From Nocardiopsis sp. N85 (lineage in GTDB: Bacteria > Actinomycetota > Actinomycetes > Streptosporangiales > Streptosporangiaceae): 64,000 bases of DNA. Position 1 is the stretch's first letter; every line of letters starts with the position of its first letter. Below are positions 17,115 to 25,622 of this stretch, one piece after another. The stretch is taken from positions 248,001 to 312,000 of the forward strand of contig NZ_JARBUT010000005.1 of the NCBI RefSeq assembly GCF_028882275.1, written 5' to 3'. The notes beneath the pieces were generated by a model. The model was given only the letters and a program-made list of their open reading frames with translations. It had not been told where the DNA came from and did no database searches. A program made the translations under genes and the position numbers.

Positions 17115-18083
17115 ATGAACGTCGGACGCATCCTGCGATCCGCGGCGGCCCTGGCCGCCGCCCCCGTCCTGCTCGCCGGTCTGGCCGCCGCCCCCGCGAA
17201 CGCCCACGGCACACTCGGAAATCCGATCAGCCGCGTCGCCGCCTGTTATCAGGAGGGCCCCGAACAGGTGTCCTCGGAAATGTGCGTGCGACTCGTCCAG
17301 GAGAACGGAACCCAGCCGCTCTACGACTGGCACGAGGTCAATCTGGCCAACGCCGACGGCCGCCACCGGGAGATCATTCCCGACGGCGAACTGTGCAGCG
17401 CCGGCCGCGACAAGTACTCCGCCCTGGACCACCCCGGCTCCTGGCGGACCACCGCGCTGCCCGCCGGCGGTTCGGAGTTCACGTTCGAGTACACCGCGGC
17501 CGTGCCCCACAAGGGCTACATCGAGTACTACGTCACCAGGGACGGCTGGGACCCGAACACGCCGTTGGCCTGGGGCGACCTGGAGCCCGAACCGTTCGCC
17601 GTGCATGATCGGCCGGTGGCCGAGAACGGGATCTACTCCTACGCCACGACGCTCCCGGAGAAGAGCGGCGAGCACCTGATCTACTCGATCTGGCAGCGCA
17701 CCGACAGCCCCGAGGCCTTCTACACCTGTTCCGACGTGACCTTCGGGGACGGCGTCGCCACCACGCCGGTCTCCGACGACGAGGGCTTCCGGGTGGACGA
17801 GGACGATCTGGCCGCCATCGACCACGGTGACCACACCGAGGACGTCGCGGCCGAGGAGACGACCGTCCCCGAGGAGCCGACCGAGACCGCGGAGGAGACC
17901 GAGGAGGCCGCGCCCGCGGCCGACGAGGCGAACCCGCCGGCCGCCCACGACGCCCACGCCGCCGACCGGCCGGAGCTGCCCCGGACCGGCGGCGCCCTCA
18001 CCGGGCTCTTCGCCGCCGCGCTGACCCTGATGGCGGCCGGCGCGGGGACCCTGTGGCTGGTCCGCCGCCGCCAGGGCGCCTGA
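17115..18083 (+). CDS. Secreted AA10 lytic polysaccharide monooxygenase with LPXTG-like wall anchor
   Basis: Copper enzymes of this type cleave crystalline chitin or cellulose oxidatively. The 322-residue precursor has a signal peptide cut after ANA, exposing His31 (HGTLGNPISR), which forms the copper histidine brace; the AA10 domain runs to about residue 215 (YDWHEVNLANADGRH, SEFTFEYTAAVPHKGYIEYYVT with the second brace His, YSIWQRTDSPEAFYTCSDV). An acidic Thr/Glu/Ala-rich spacer follows (about 220-290), then LPRTGG, a hydrophobic span and RRRQ, a sortase-type cell-wall sorting signal. Most AA10 enzymes are released; anchoring would hold this one at the cell surface. Start 17115 has AGAGGAG upstream. 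Confidence 0.92.
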   Translation: MNVGRILRSAAALAAAPVLLAGLAAAPANAHGTLGNPISRVAACYQEGPEQVSSEMCVRLVQENGTQPLYDWHEVNLANADGRHREIIPDGELCSAGRDKYSALDHPGSWRTTALPAGGSEFTFEYTAAVPHKGYIEYYVTRDGWDPNTPLAWGDLEPEPFAVHDRPVAENGIYSYATTLPEKSGEHLIYSIWQRTDSPEAFYTCSDVTFGDGVATTPVSDDEGFRVDEDDLAAIDHGDHTEDVAAEETTVPEEPTETAEETEEAAPAADEANPPAAHDAHAADRPELPRTGGALTGLFAAALTLMAAGAGTLWLVRRRQGA

Positions 18084-18133
18084 CCCGTTCCGTCCGGCCG
18101 CCGGGCCCTCCCTGCGGCCGGACGGAAAATCCG

Positions 18134-18162
18134 TTGTCCCTGATCCGATCGCGATCTAGCAT
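18134..18162 (+). promoter_or_regulatory. Housekeeping-type promoter
   Basis: TTGTCC (18134-18139) and TAGCAT (18157-18162) are separated by exactly 17 bp. Expected transcription start is about 18169, six bases before the GTG of a small reading frame and upstream of the tandem RNHCP genes. Confidence 0.6.
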
Positions 18163-18174
18163 CGACGGCGACCT

Positions 18175-18324
18175 GTGAACGACGAACACCGAGGGTCCGC
18201 CCCGGTGCAGGAGAAGGTGGCCGATGACCCCGAACGCGCCGAGCGCGCCTCACCGACCCCGGGACGTCCGCTCCCCGCGGAGCCCCTGACCCGTACCGAG
18301 AAGCGCTCGGCCTGCTCCCGCTGA
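18175..18324 (+). CDS. Possible small protein, 49 residues
   Basis: A GTG at 18175 opens a 50-codon frame ending at TGA 18322-18324. It begins about six bases after the predicted transcription start of a good promoter, so it could be translated leaderlessly. The product is charged and Pro-rich with a single Cys near the end and no recognisable domain. It ends 31 bp before the first RNHCP gene, so it might be a leader peptide or merely the 5' leader of that operon. Evidence is promoter position only. Confidence 0.3.
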   Translation: MNDEHRGSAPVQEKVADDPERAERASPTPGRPLPAEPLTRTEKRSACSR

Positions 18325-18355
18325 TCCTTTCCACCTCCAGCGAGGAGTCCCTCCG

Positions 18356-18721
18356 GTGTCCACCACCGAACCGAGCCCCACCCCGCGCGCCCTCACCTTC
18401 GACTGTGTGCGCTGCGGCCTCACCGTCTCCGCCCTCGACCCCGACGGGCGCGAACGCGATCACTGCCCCGGTTGTCTGAGCTCGCGCCACGTCGTCGACC
18501 ACGACGGTGGCGGTGCCTCCGCGTGCGACGGGCGAATGGTCCCCCTCTCCATCGCGGTGCCGCGCGGCGGCGTCTGGGTCCTCGTCCACCGGTGCGTCCG
18601 CTGCGACGAACTGGCCGAGAGCGCCGTCACCGCGGACGACAACCCCTTGGTGCTCATGCGCATCGCGGTCCGGCCGCTGGCCGACCCGCCCTTCCCGCTC
18701 GACCTGTTCGGGGAGGTGTGA
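18356..18721 (+). CDS. RNHCP domain protein (copy 1)
   Basis: A 121-residue small metal-binding-type protein. It carries paired Cys motifs CVRCG (about 17-21), DHCPGCLSSRHV (about 36-47, the RNHCP motif with Asp in place of Asn-adjacent residue), a CDGRM motif and CVRCDEL, so four Cys clusters suggest two zinc sites. GTG start 18356 has GAGGAG upstream. The next gene, one base away, is a paralogue. The family is widespread in actinobacteria and firmicutes with no known function; a nucleic-acid or ribosome role is only speculation. Confidence 0.85.
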   Translation: MSTTEPSPTPRALTFDCVRCGLTVSALDPDGRERDHCPGCLSSRHVVDHDGGGASACDGRMVPLSIAVPRGGVWVLVHRCVRCDELAESAVTADDNPLVLMRIAVRPLADPPFPLDLFGEV

Positions 18722-18722
18722 C

Positions 18723-19157
18723 ATGGGACGCCGTAACCGGGATCGCCGCGAACGACGGCCCCAGCGGCCCAAGACCGTCTTGCACGCCCACGGCGAGATC
18801 GGCGGGGCGGGGTCGTTCCGTTGCGCGGGCTGTCGGCTGGAGGTGCCCGCGATCGCACCCGGTACCTCCCACCGCAATCACTGCCCGCACTGTCTGACCA
18901 GCCTGCACGTGGACCGACGGATCCCGGGCGACCGGGCCGCCGATTGTCGCGGGCCGATGGTCGCGTTGAGCCTGGCGGGTCGGACCGACGGCGAGTGGAG
19001 ACTGGTCCACCGCTGTTCGCGTTGCGGTGGGTTGAGCGTCAACCGGATCGCGGGCGATGACAACGCCCGCGCCCTGGTCCGGCTGGCGGTCCGGCCGCTG
19101 GCCGGGGCTCCGTCGGGGTTCGCCGCGGTGGCCCGCGGCGCCCTGGCCCGGCTCTGA
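18723..19157 (+). CDS. RNHCP domain protein (copy 2)
   Basis: A 144-residue paralogue of the preceding protein, with a very basic N-terminal extension (MGRRNRDRRERRPQRPK) and the complete set of Cys motifs: CAGCRLEV, RNHCPHCLTSLHVD (the exact family motif), CRGPMVAL and CSRCGGLSVNRIAGDDN. The ATG at 18723 lies one base after the stop of copy 1, so the two are co-translated. The basic tail suggests contact with nucleic acid, which is inference. Copy 1 has a shortened tail and a divergent RNHCP motif, so the pair may act as a heteromer. Confidence 0.88.
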   Translation: MGRRNRDRRERRPQRPKTVLHAHGEIGGAGSFRCAGCRLEVPAIAPGTSHRNHCPHCLTSLHVDRRIPGDRAADCRGPMVALSLAGRTDGEWRLVHRCSRCGGLSVNRIAGDDNARALVRLAVRPLAGAPSGFAAVARGALARL

Positions 19158-19177
19158 GGCGTCGGTCCCGGCCCCGG

Positions 19178-20362
19178 TCAGCCCTCGACGGGCGCGAACG
19201 GGTCCGGGACCGCTCCGGTCCACCGGTGCAGGCGGGCCACACCGGTCTCCAGGAGGACGCCGTTCTCCTGCCGGCGACCGCGTTCGACCACGTAGAAGCG
19301 GCCGTCGCCGAGGGAGACCAGGCCGTACTGGCCACCGCTCACCGGCCACCCCGCCACACCCGTGGGACCGTGGAGCACACCGCCCTCGCGCAACGACAGC
19401 AGCCGGCCCCTCTCCTCTTCGGCCTGGCCCCGGATCGGGCCGAGCACCGGACGCCGGGAACCGTCGACGACGTACAGGGAGTGGTTGGGGAAGTGCGGCT
19501 TGACACCCGTGTAGACCGCCATGAACCAGTCGCCGGTGGCGGCGTCGTACTCCAGGTTCCGCACCCCGTGGGTGGTGTTGCCGGTGTAGACGAAGTACTT
19601 GCCCTGGGGACGGCGCGGACCGCTGGTGTGCGGCGCGTCCTGGTCGAGGGGGCGGCCCAGTCCGCGCCACCGGGACACGTCGTACTGGAGCAGCACCTGG
19701 TGGTCGTTGTCCTCGCGATCGGCGTTGGCGTAGATCCCGTAGGCGACGGTCAGCATCGTCCGTCCGCCGGAGCGGCCGAACTCGGGGCCGAAGGCGATCC
19801 CGTCGATGCCGCTGCACCCGTAGCGGTGATCGGCGGTGGCGGCGACGTTGCCGTCGAAGACCCCGTCCCCGTCCATGTCGGCGGTGTAGTCGGCGACGAC
19901 CTCCGCCAGGTGGACCGTGGTGAGCACCCCGTCGGTCTCGGCGTCCATGCCGACGCGGGTGATGCGGTCGGGGTCGAAGATCGCGATGTAGAACGCCTCG
20001 GCCGCCCTGTACTCCAGGGAGCCGTAGATCCGGCCGTCGCGTTCGTCGATGTCGAGGTCGCCCAGGTGCCCGGTCAGTCCGGTGACGGTGCCGATGACCT
20101 CGCCGGCCAGGTCGGTCTTGACGAGGGTGTCGGTGAAGGAGAAGTACACGTGTCCGCGTTCCCGGTCCAAGGCGATGCCCTGGACGTGTCCGGAGCGCCA
20201 GGCCCCGCCGTCCACGGCCACCGGGAGTTCCGCGAGGCCCGGTCCGGCGGGTGCGGGGGCCGCGACGGCCGGGGAGGGGGCCGGGGCGGCGAACGCCGTC
20301 AGCACCGTGCTCAGGGCCACCGCCCAGGTCGTCGGTCTCCTCCACGTTCCGATCGCGCCCAT
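19178..20362 (-). CDS. Secreted beta-propeller-like protein of unknown function
   Basis: A 394-residue exported protein: Sec signal peptide (about 1-35, ending PAVAAPAPA), then repeated beta-rich segments such as GHVQGIALDRERGHVYFSFTD, LVKTDLAGEVIGTVTGL and GDLDIDERDGRIYGSLEY, which resemble the blades of SMP-30/gluconolactonase-like propellers. A DMDGDGVFDGN loop looks like an EF-hand-type calcium site, common in secreted proteins. No catalytic set is evident. Start 20362 has GGAGG seven bases upstream and gives the better signal peptide than 20398. It converges on the RNHCP pair. A degradative or binding role outside the cell is inferred. Confidence 0.75.
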   Translation of the reverse strand: MGAIGTWRRPTTWAVALSTVLTAFAAPAPSPAVAAPAPAGPGLAELPVAVDGGAWRSGHVQGIALDRERGHVYFSFTDTLVKTDLAGEVIGTVTGLTGHLGDLDIDERDGRIYGSLEYRAAEAFYIAIFDPDRITRVGMDAETDGVLTTVHLAEVVADYTADMDGDGVFDGNVAATADHRYGCSGIDGIAFGPEFGRSGGRTMLTVAYGIYANADREDNDHQVLLQYDVSRWRGLGRPLDQDAPHTSGPRRPQGKYFVYTGNTTHGVRNLEYDAATGDWFMAVYTGVKPHFPNHSLYVVDGSRRPVLGPIRGQAEEERGRLLSLREGGVLHGPTGVAGWPVSGGQYGLVSLGDGRFYVVERGRRQENGVLLETGVARLHRWTGAVPDPFAPVEG

Positions 20363-20613
20363 GTCGCCTCCGCCCTTCGCGTCCGTACCGGAAACCACAG
20401 CCCGGAACCTAGGCGTGCGCGGTGAACCGGGGACTCCCCGGCGGGCGACCGGTCGGGGAACACCGGCCGAACCCGTGCCGGGACGGGGGTCGGGGCTCGT
20501 CCAGGGCGTCTTCCGTGGGCGCCGCCCGTCGTGAGCGGCGTCCCGGGGCGTTCATCGCAAAGGTCGAAGAAGGAGTCGGGGTGGGTGTGACCGACCTCCA
20601 TGGTCGTTACATC

Positions 20614-20619
20614 TAGGGT
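20614..20619 (+). promoter_or_regulatory. -10 box for leaderless DUF1707 gene
   Basis: TAGGGT ends six bases before the GTG start at 20626, which has no Shine-Dalgarno. Confidence 0.5.
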
Positions 20620-20625
20620 GGTGGT

Positions 20626-21228
20626 GTGAGTGAGGAAGTGTCCCCCGATCGCCTGCGTGCCTCCCACAGCGACCGCGAACGGGTACTGAAGGTGCTGCGC
20701 GAGGCCGCGACCGACGGCCGCATCGATCTCGACGAGTTCGAGGAGCGGTCCTCCCGGGCCCAGGAGGCCCGGGTCCTGGGCGATCTGCCGCCGCTCACCG
20801 AGGATCTGCTGTCCGCCGAGGAGCAGCCCATCCGGTTGGACCACCAACCCGCCTTCGGGGTGTTCGGCACCGCCGTCCGCCGGGGCCGGTGGGTCGCCTA
20901 CCCCGGCGACCTGGTCCTGGCCCTGTTCGGCCGGGTCCGGGTGGACATGCGCGAGGCCCTGTTGCTGCACGGCCATCACCGGATGGTCGTCACCGCCGTC
21001 GTGGGCCGGGTGGAGATCGAGGTTCCCGACGGGGTCGAGGTGCGCGTCAACGGCCGTTCCCTGCTGGGGCGGCGCAGCACCACGGCGCGGAGGTCGGATC
21101 TGTCGAATCCGCCGGTGCTGGAGATCGACGGGTTCTCGCTGTTGGGCACCGTTCGCGTCCGGGCGCCCAGGCGTTCCCGGTTCCCCAGGCTGAAACGCCG
21201 GGAGAGGCGTCCCGGCATCGACTCCTGA
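20626..21228 (+). CDS. DUF1707 (SHOCT-like) domain protein
   Basis: The 200-residue protein opens with the DUF1707 module (about 6-58): LRASHSDRERVLKVLREA, then DGRIDLDEFEERSSRAQEARVLGDL, the usual short-helix pattern. The C-terminal half (about 80-180) resembles the beta-helical LiaF-type C-terminal domain of envelope-stress proteins (FGRVRVDMREA, VVGRVEIEVPDGVEVRVNG, VLEIDGFSLLGTVRV). There is no membrane span, unlike many family members. A role in envelope-stress signalling is possible by domain association only. The GTG start appears leaderless. Confidence 0.85.
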   Translation: MSEEVSPDRLRASHSDRERVLKVLREAATDGRIDLDEFEERSSRAQEARVLGDLPPLTEDLLSAEEQPIRLDHQPAFGVFGTAVRRGRWVAYPGDLVLALFGRVRVDMREALLLHGHHRMVVTAVVGRVEIEVPDGVEVRVNGRSLLGRRSTTARRSDLSNPPVLEIDGFSLLGTVRVRAPRRSRFPRLKRRERRPGIDS

Positions 21229-21346
21229 CCTGCTTCGATGTCAACATGACGCGCGTAACATCGCCTTGGCGGGGTGAGTGACGGTGTGCTCCGGTGCGTC
21301 TGGCAGGCTGGGTTTCACAGGTCTTCCCAGGAGAGTGTGGTAGCCA

Positions 21347-22735
21347 ATGAGTGAGTTCCGTATCGAGCACGACTCGATGGGTGAGGTCAAGGTCCCGGTC
21401 GACGCCAAGTGGCGGGCCCAGACCCAGCGTGCCGTCGAGAACTTCCCGATCTCGGGACAGGGCCTGGAGGGCGCCCACATCGCCGCCCTCGGCCAGATCA
21501 AGGCCGCCGCCGCGAAGGTCAACGCCGAACTGGGCGTCATCGGCGACGACCTGGGCAAGGCGATCCGCGAGGCCGCGCTGGAGGTCGCCGACGGCAAGTG
21601 GAACACCGAGTTCCCGATCGACGTCTTCCAGACCGGTTCCGGCACCTCCAGCAACATGAACACCAACGAGGTCATCGCCACGGTCGCCAAGGAGCGGACC
21701 GGCCTCGACGTCCACCCCAACGACCACGTCAACGCCTCGCAGTCGTCCAACGACGTGTTCCCCTCCTCCATCCACATCGCCGCCACCTCCGCCGTGATCA
21801 ACGGCCTGGTCCCGGCGCTGCGGCACCTGGAGGAGGAGCTGACCCGCAAGTCCGTCGAGTTCGCCTCGGTGGTCAAGAGCGGCCGCACCCACCTGATGGA
21901 CGCCACCCCCGTCACCCTGGGTCAGGAGTTCGCCGGCTACGCCGCCCAGGTGCGCTACGGCGTCGAGCGCCTGGAAGCGTCCCTGCCGCGCGTCGCCGAG
22001 CTGCCGCTGGGCGGCACCGCGGTGGGCACCGGCATCAACACCCCGGAGGGATTCTCCGCCCGGGTGATCGCCGAGATCGCCGCCCACACCGGTCTGCCGC
22101 TGACGGAGGCCCGCGACCACTTCGAGGCGCAGGGCGCCCGTGACGGCCTGGTCGAACTGTCCGGCCAGCTGCGGACCATCGCGGTGGGCTTCGCCAAGAT
22201 CGCCAACGACGTCCGCTGGATGGGCTCGGGCCCGACCACCGGCCTGGGCGAGCTGTACCTGCCCGACCTCCAGCCGGGTTCCTCGATCATGCCGGGCAAG
22301 GTCAACCCGGTGCTGTGCGAGGCCGTGCTCCAGGTCTCCTCGCAGGTCGTCGGCAACGACGCCGCCGTCGCCTTCGGCGGTGCCAGCGGCAACTTCGAGC
22401 TCAACGTGCAGCTGCCGCTGATCGCCCGCAACGTGCTGGAGTCGATCCGTCTGCTCACCAACGTCTCGCGCGTGTTCGCCGACCGCTGCGTCGCCGGCAT
22501 CACCGCCAACGAGGAGCAGTGCCGGACCTACGCCGAGTCCTCTCCCTCGATCGTCACCCCGCTCAACCGCTACATCGGCTACGAGGAGGCCGCCAAGGTC
22601 GCCAAGCAGTCGCTGAAGGAGAAGAAGACCATCCGCCAGGTGGTCCTGGAGCGCGGCTACATCGAGGACGGCAAGCTCACCGAGGAGCAGCTGGACGCCG
22701 CCCTGGACGTCCTGAAGATGACCAACTCCCGGTAG
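21347..22735 (+). CDS. fumC: Class II fumarate hydratase
   Basis: Catalyses reversible hydration of fumarate to malate in the TCA cycle. The 462-residue protein has the superfamily signature [11 protein letters not shown], the [16 protein letters not shown] and [17 protein letters not shown] active-site segments and [11 protein letters not shown] with the catalytic His. It is iron-independent and works as a tetramer. ATG 21347 follows a weak purine-rich site. A strong terminator follows. In mycobacteria it is next to glpX; here the accessory 13-21 kb block separates them. Confidence 0.96.
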   Translation: MSEFRIEHDSMGEVKVPVDAKWRAQTQRAVENFPISGQGLEGAHIAALGQIKAAAAKVNAELGVIGDDLGKAIREAALEVADGKWNTEFPIDVFQTGSGTSSNMNTNEVIATVAKERTGLDVHPNDHVNASQSSNDVFPSSIHIAATSAVINGLVPALRHLEEELTRKSVEFASVVKSGRTHLMDATPVTLGQEFAGYAAQVRYGVERLEASLPRVAELPLGGTAVGTGINTPEGFSARVIAEIAAHTGLPLTEARDHFEAQGARDGLVELSGQLRTIAVGFAKIANDVRWMGSGPTTGLGELYLPDLQPGSSIMPGKVNPVLCEAVLQVSSQVVGNDAAVAFGGASGNFELNVQLPLIARNVLESIRLLTNVSRVFADRCVAGITANEEQCRTYAESSPSIVTPLNRYIGYEEAAKVAKQSLKEKKTIRQVVLERGYIEDGKLTEEQLDAALDVLKMTNSR

Positions 22736-22754
22736 GTCGATCACCGAAGGTGAC

Positions 22755-22787
22755 GATGGGGCGCCCCGCCGTGCGGGGCGCCCCGTC
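22755..22787 (+). terminator. Terminator after fumC
   Basis: A 12-bp perfect stem, GGGGCGCCCCGC (22758-22769) with GCGGGGCGCCCC (22773-22784), three-base loop, extended by further pairs at its foot. Confidence 0.75.
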
Positions 22788-22934
22788 GCGTGTCGGTACG
22801 CCCCGCGGAGGAGGGGGTCTTCGATGACGCTTCGGTTCCGATGCCCTCTGTTCAGGAACCTTCCCCTACCGGAAGGCGTCGGACATTCTTGAACAGAGCG
22901 CCTGATCCTGGGCCCGCGTCCGAGAGGGCAGTAC

Positions 22935-24863
22935 ATGTCGAGCAACAGCGACAATGAACGCGTCGTCGCGAACCGTTACGTCCTGCGCCGAGAACTCGGC
23001 CGGGGCGGCATGGGTGTGGTGTGGGAGGCCTTCGACCCGTCCCTGGATCGCGCGGTCGCCATCAAACAGGTGCTCCTGCCCGACCACTTCACCGACTCCG
23101 AGCGGTCCGACGCCCACGCCCGGGTGCGCCGTGAGGCACGGTCCGCCGCGCGGATCTCGCACCCCTCCGTGATCACCATCCACGACGTGTTCGACTTCGA
23201 GGACGACCCGTGGGTCGTCATGGAACTCGTCGAGGGCGGTTCGCTCCAGGACCTCCTCGACGAGCGCGGCACCCTGGACGTCGACACCGTGGCCGAGATC
23301 GCCAAGGCCCTGCTCAAGGCGGTCCAGGCGGCCAACGCGGCCGGGGTCCTGCACCGGGACATCAAGCCCGGCAACATCATGATGTCCTCCGACGGCCGGG
23401 TCATCCTCACCGACTTCGGCATCGCCACCATGGAGGGTGGGCCGAGCATCACCCGCACCGGTGCGCTGATCGGCTCACCGGAGTACATGCCTCCGGAGCG
23501 GCTGGAGGGCGGACCCGCCGAACACCGGGGCGACCTGTGGAGCATCGGCGTGACGCTGTTCGCCGCCGTGGAAGGGCTCTCCCCCTTCCGCCGCGACTCC
23601 ATCACCGCGGCCATCGCGGCGGTCCTCTCGGCGCCGCTGCCGCCGATGCGCCGGGCCGGCCGGTTGACCCCGGTGATCTCCGGACTGCTGGAGCGCGATC
23701 CCGACCGGCGGCTGAACGTGGAGGGGGCGCTGGCCCTGCTCGACGGGCGTGGCGGCGCCGCGGGCGACGCGAGCGGCCCCCACCCGGCGTTCGTCCCCGG
23801 CCCCGGCCCGGCCTCCGACAGCGGTCCGCTGCCGCCGCACGCGGCGGCGAACGTCGGCTTCGGACCCACCGGCCCCTCCGGTCCCATCACCGGCGAACGG
23901 TTCACCGGCCCCGGCTCGACGAGCGGCCCCATCTCCGGCCCGGTCGGGCACCCCCCGCAAGGCCCGCACACCGGTGCGCACACCCCCGCCCGACCGTTCC
24001 CTCCCCCCGGCCCGACGACCCCCGCCACCCCGTTCGGTCCGCAGGGGCGTCCCCCCGTCTACGCCGCGCACGGCGGCGGGCACGGCGGCGGGCACGGCGG
24101 CACGATCACCCCGAACCGCCCCTCCGCGCCCGCGCCCTCCTCCGCCGGTCCCGGCCGAACGCTGGCCGGTCTCGGCTGCGGTGCCTTGGCGCTGCTGCTC
24201 ATCGCGGTGCTCGTGGTCGGCGGCATGCTGATGTCCCGTTCGGGCGGCGAGGACCCCGGGCCCGAGGCGGACGGGACGCCCGACACCACCGTCCCCTCCG
24301 AGCAGGACACCCCGCCCACCCCCGCGGACGTCCCCGACGAGGGGAACGATGACGACGGCCAGGACGGCCCGCCCCCCTACGACGACCTGGAGACCTACGA
24401 GTCCCAGTGGTTCGACGTGGACCACCCGGAGGGGTGGCAGGTCGACGACAGCCGGATCGAGGAGAGCCTGGTCGCGTTCATCGCCCCCGGCAACGACCAC
24501 CAGGTGTGGGTGGCCGGCTGGACGGAGGAGGAGTTCGAGGGGAGCAGCGCCGACTACCTCGCCCAGACCAAGGGCGGGACCGACGTCGAGGGCGACGTGA
24601 CCACCGGCTACGTCCAGCTCGGCCTGGACGAGTACGACGAGGACGAGTACGGGGACGACTGGGACGTCGCCATGGTGCGGGCCGACTTCACCAACGACAC
24701 CTGGACCAGCCCCGCCCGCCGTTTCTGGGCCTACGCCATCAACACGGACTACGAGGGCCAGCGGGTGTTCTACATGGTCACCGTGAACGTGCCACGCGGC
24801 GACGCCGGGTTCTACGAGGAACTGCCCGCCGAGGTCATGGACTCCTTCGACCCGCACCTGTGA
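22935..24863 (+). CDS. Membrane-bound serine/threonine protein kinase (PknB type)
   Basis: The 642-residue kinase phosphorylates Ser/Thr residues. The cytoplasmic catalytic domain (about 14-275) has the Gly loop LGRGGMGVVW, Lys44 in VAIKQ, HRDIKPGN with Asp142, DFG at 160-162 and SPEYMPPE. A long Pro/Gly/His-rich linker follows (about 276-405), then one membrane span (about 409-432) and an acidic external domain of roughly 210 residues without PASTA repeats, whose YESQWFDVDHPEGWQVDD region has a lipoprotein-like, ligand-binding look. So it senses something outside the cell, unknown. The gene stands alone between two terminators. Confidence 0.93.
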   Translation: MSSNSDNERVVANRYVLRRELGRGGMGVVWEAFDPSLDRAVAIKQVLLPDHFTDSERSDAHARVRREARSAARISHPSVITIHDVFDFEDDPWVVMELVEGGSLQDLLDERGTLDVDTVAEIAKALLKAVQAANAAGVLHRDIKPGNIMMSSDGRVILTDFGIATMEGGPSITRTGALIGSPEYMPPERLEGGPAEHRGDLWSIGVTLFAAVEGLSPFRRDSITAAIAAVLSAPLPPMRRAGRLTPVISGLLERDPDRRLNVEGALALLDGRGGAAGDASGPHPAFVPGPGPASDSGPLPPHAAANVGFGPTGPSGPITGERFTGPGSTSGPISGPVGHPPQGPHTGAHTPARPFPPPGPTTPATPFGPQGRPPVYAAHGGGHGGGHGGTITPNRPSAPAPSSAGPGRTLAGLGCGALALLLIAVLVVGGMLMSRSGGEDPGPEADGTPDTTVPSEQDTPPTPADVPDEGNDDDGQDGPPPYDDLETYESQWFDVDHPEGWQVDDSRIEESLVAFIAPGNDHQVWVAGWTEEEFEGSSADYLAQTKGGTDVEGDVTTGYVQLGLDEYDEDEYGDDWDVAMVRADFTNDTWTSPARRFWAYAINTDYEGQRVFYMVTVNVPRGDAGFYEELPAEVMDSFDPHL

Positions 24864-24882
24864 CGGGTCCCCGGGAACGGGA

Positions 24883-24914
24883 ACGGCCCCCGGCGGATTC
24901 TCGCCGGGGGCCGT
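24883..24914. terminator. Bidirectional terminator
   Basis: A perfect 13-bp stem (ACGGCCCCCGGCG, 24883-24895, with 24902-24914) and loop GATTCT between the converging kinase and lysozyme-fold genes. Confidence 0.8.
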
Positions 24915-24928
24915 CGTGCGCGTCGGGG

Positions 24929-25579
24929 TCAGTACCAGCCGACGGACTGGGAGTGGGACCAGGCGCCGCAGGGGGTGCCGTAGCGGCCCTTGATGTAGTC
25001 GATGCCCCAGGAGATCTGCGTCGCGGGATTGGTGCGCCAGTCGTCTCCGTGGGAGGCCATCTTGTCCCCGGGCAGGGACTGGGGGATGCCGTAGGCCCCG
25101 GAGCCGGGGTTCTGCGCGGTGTGGTTCCAGTTGCTCTCCTTCTCCCACAGGGGTTCGAGGCAGTCGGAGAACTCACTGGCCGGCCAGCCCTGGTCGAGGA
25201 CCAGTTGCAGGGCGATCTCCTTGGCCGACCCGGCGGGCACGGTCGGTGTCGGCGGCTCCGGCTCTTCTTCCTCGATATCGCTGCCCTCGGTCGCGAACGT
25301 CTGCGTCCGGGAGCCCAGGGCGGCGTCACGCTCGGTCTCGGCCTGTGTGCGCAGGACCTGGAGTTCTTCCTCGGTGGGTTTCTCGGAGGACGCGAAGAAG
25401 TCGTCCTCGACGGTTTCGTCGGCGGGGGCCTCCCCCTCGACCGGGAGGGCGGCGCTCGCCGCGATCTCCGGGTCGACGCCGTCGTCCGCGAACGCGGAGA
25501 CGGCGAACGTCGCGCCTGCGACGAGGGTGGCCGCACCGACCGCCGCCGTACTGCGCAGCGACATGCGGTTGAGTAACAC
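24929..25579 (-). CDS. Secreted lysozyme-fold (SLT/APF-type) protein B
   Basis: A 216-residue exported protein: signal peptide (to about AFADD), an acidic Glu-rich coiled linker, and a C-terminal lysozyme-like domain (about 118-216) with LEPLWEKESNWNHTAQNP, where the Glu of KES is the likely catalytic residue, and SGAYGIPQSLPG, GIDYIKGRYGTPCGAWSHSQ. Such proteins cleave or remodel peptidoglycan. The GTG start 25579 has GAAAGG five bases upstream, matching the upstream paralogue; ATG 25564 is the alternative. With the GTG start, codon 2 is a TTA, rare in such genomes. The last 287 bp before the end are identical to the paralogue 25623-26324, the N-terminal halves are not. Confidence 0.88.
   Translation of the reverse strand: MLLNRMSLRSTAAVGAATLVAGATFAVSAFADDGVDPEIAASAALPVEGEAPADETVEDDFFASSEKPTEEELQVLRTQAETERDAALGSRTQTFATEGSDIEEEEPEPPTPTVPAGSAKEIALQLVLDQGWPASEFSDCLEPLWEKESNWNHTAQNPGSGAYGIPQSLPGDKMASHGDDWRTNPATQISWGIDYIKGRYGTPCGAWSHSQSVGWY
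24951..25237. repeat. Perfect 287-bp direct repeat, copy 1
   Basis: Every base of 24951-25237 equals 25645-25931, at an offset of 694 bp. It encodes the C-terminal catalytic domain of lysozyme-fold protein B, from the Pro-Ala-Gly-Ser linker to WSHSQ. Confidence 0.97.
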
Positions 25580-25585
25580 GGTTAC

Positions 25586-25617
25586 CTTTCCCAGGAGGGG
25601 GTCATGGGGCGGGAAAG
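25586..25617 (-). promoter_or_regulatory. Hairpin masking the ribosome site of gene B
   Basis: In the minus-strand RNA, CTTTCCC (25617-25611) can pair with GGGAAAG (25592-25586). The second arm contains the GAAAGG ribosome-binding site of protein B. The hairpin begins about six bases after the stop of the upstream paralogue, so terminating ribosomes could open it. Confidence 0.4.
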
Positions 25618-25622
25618 CCCTA

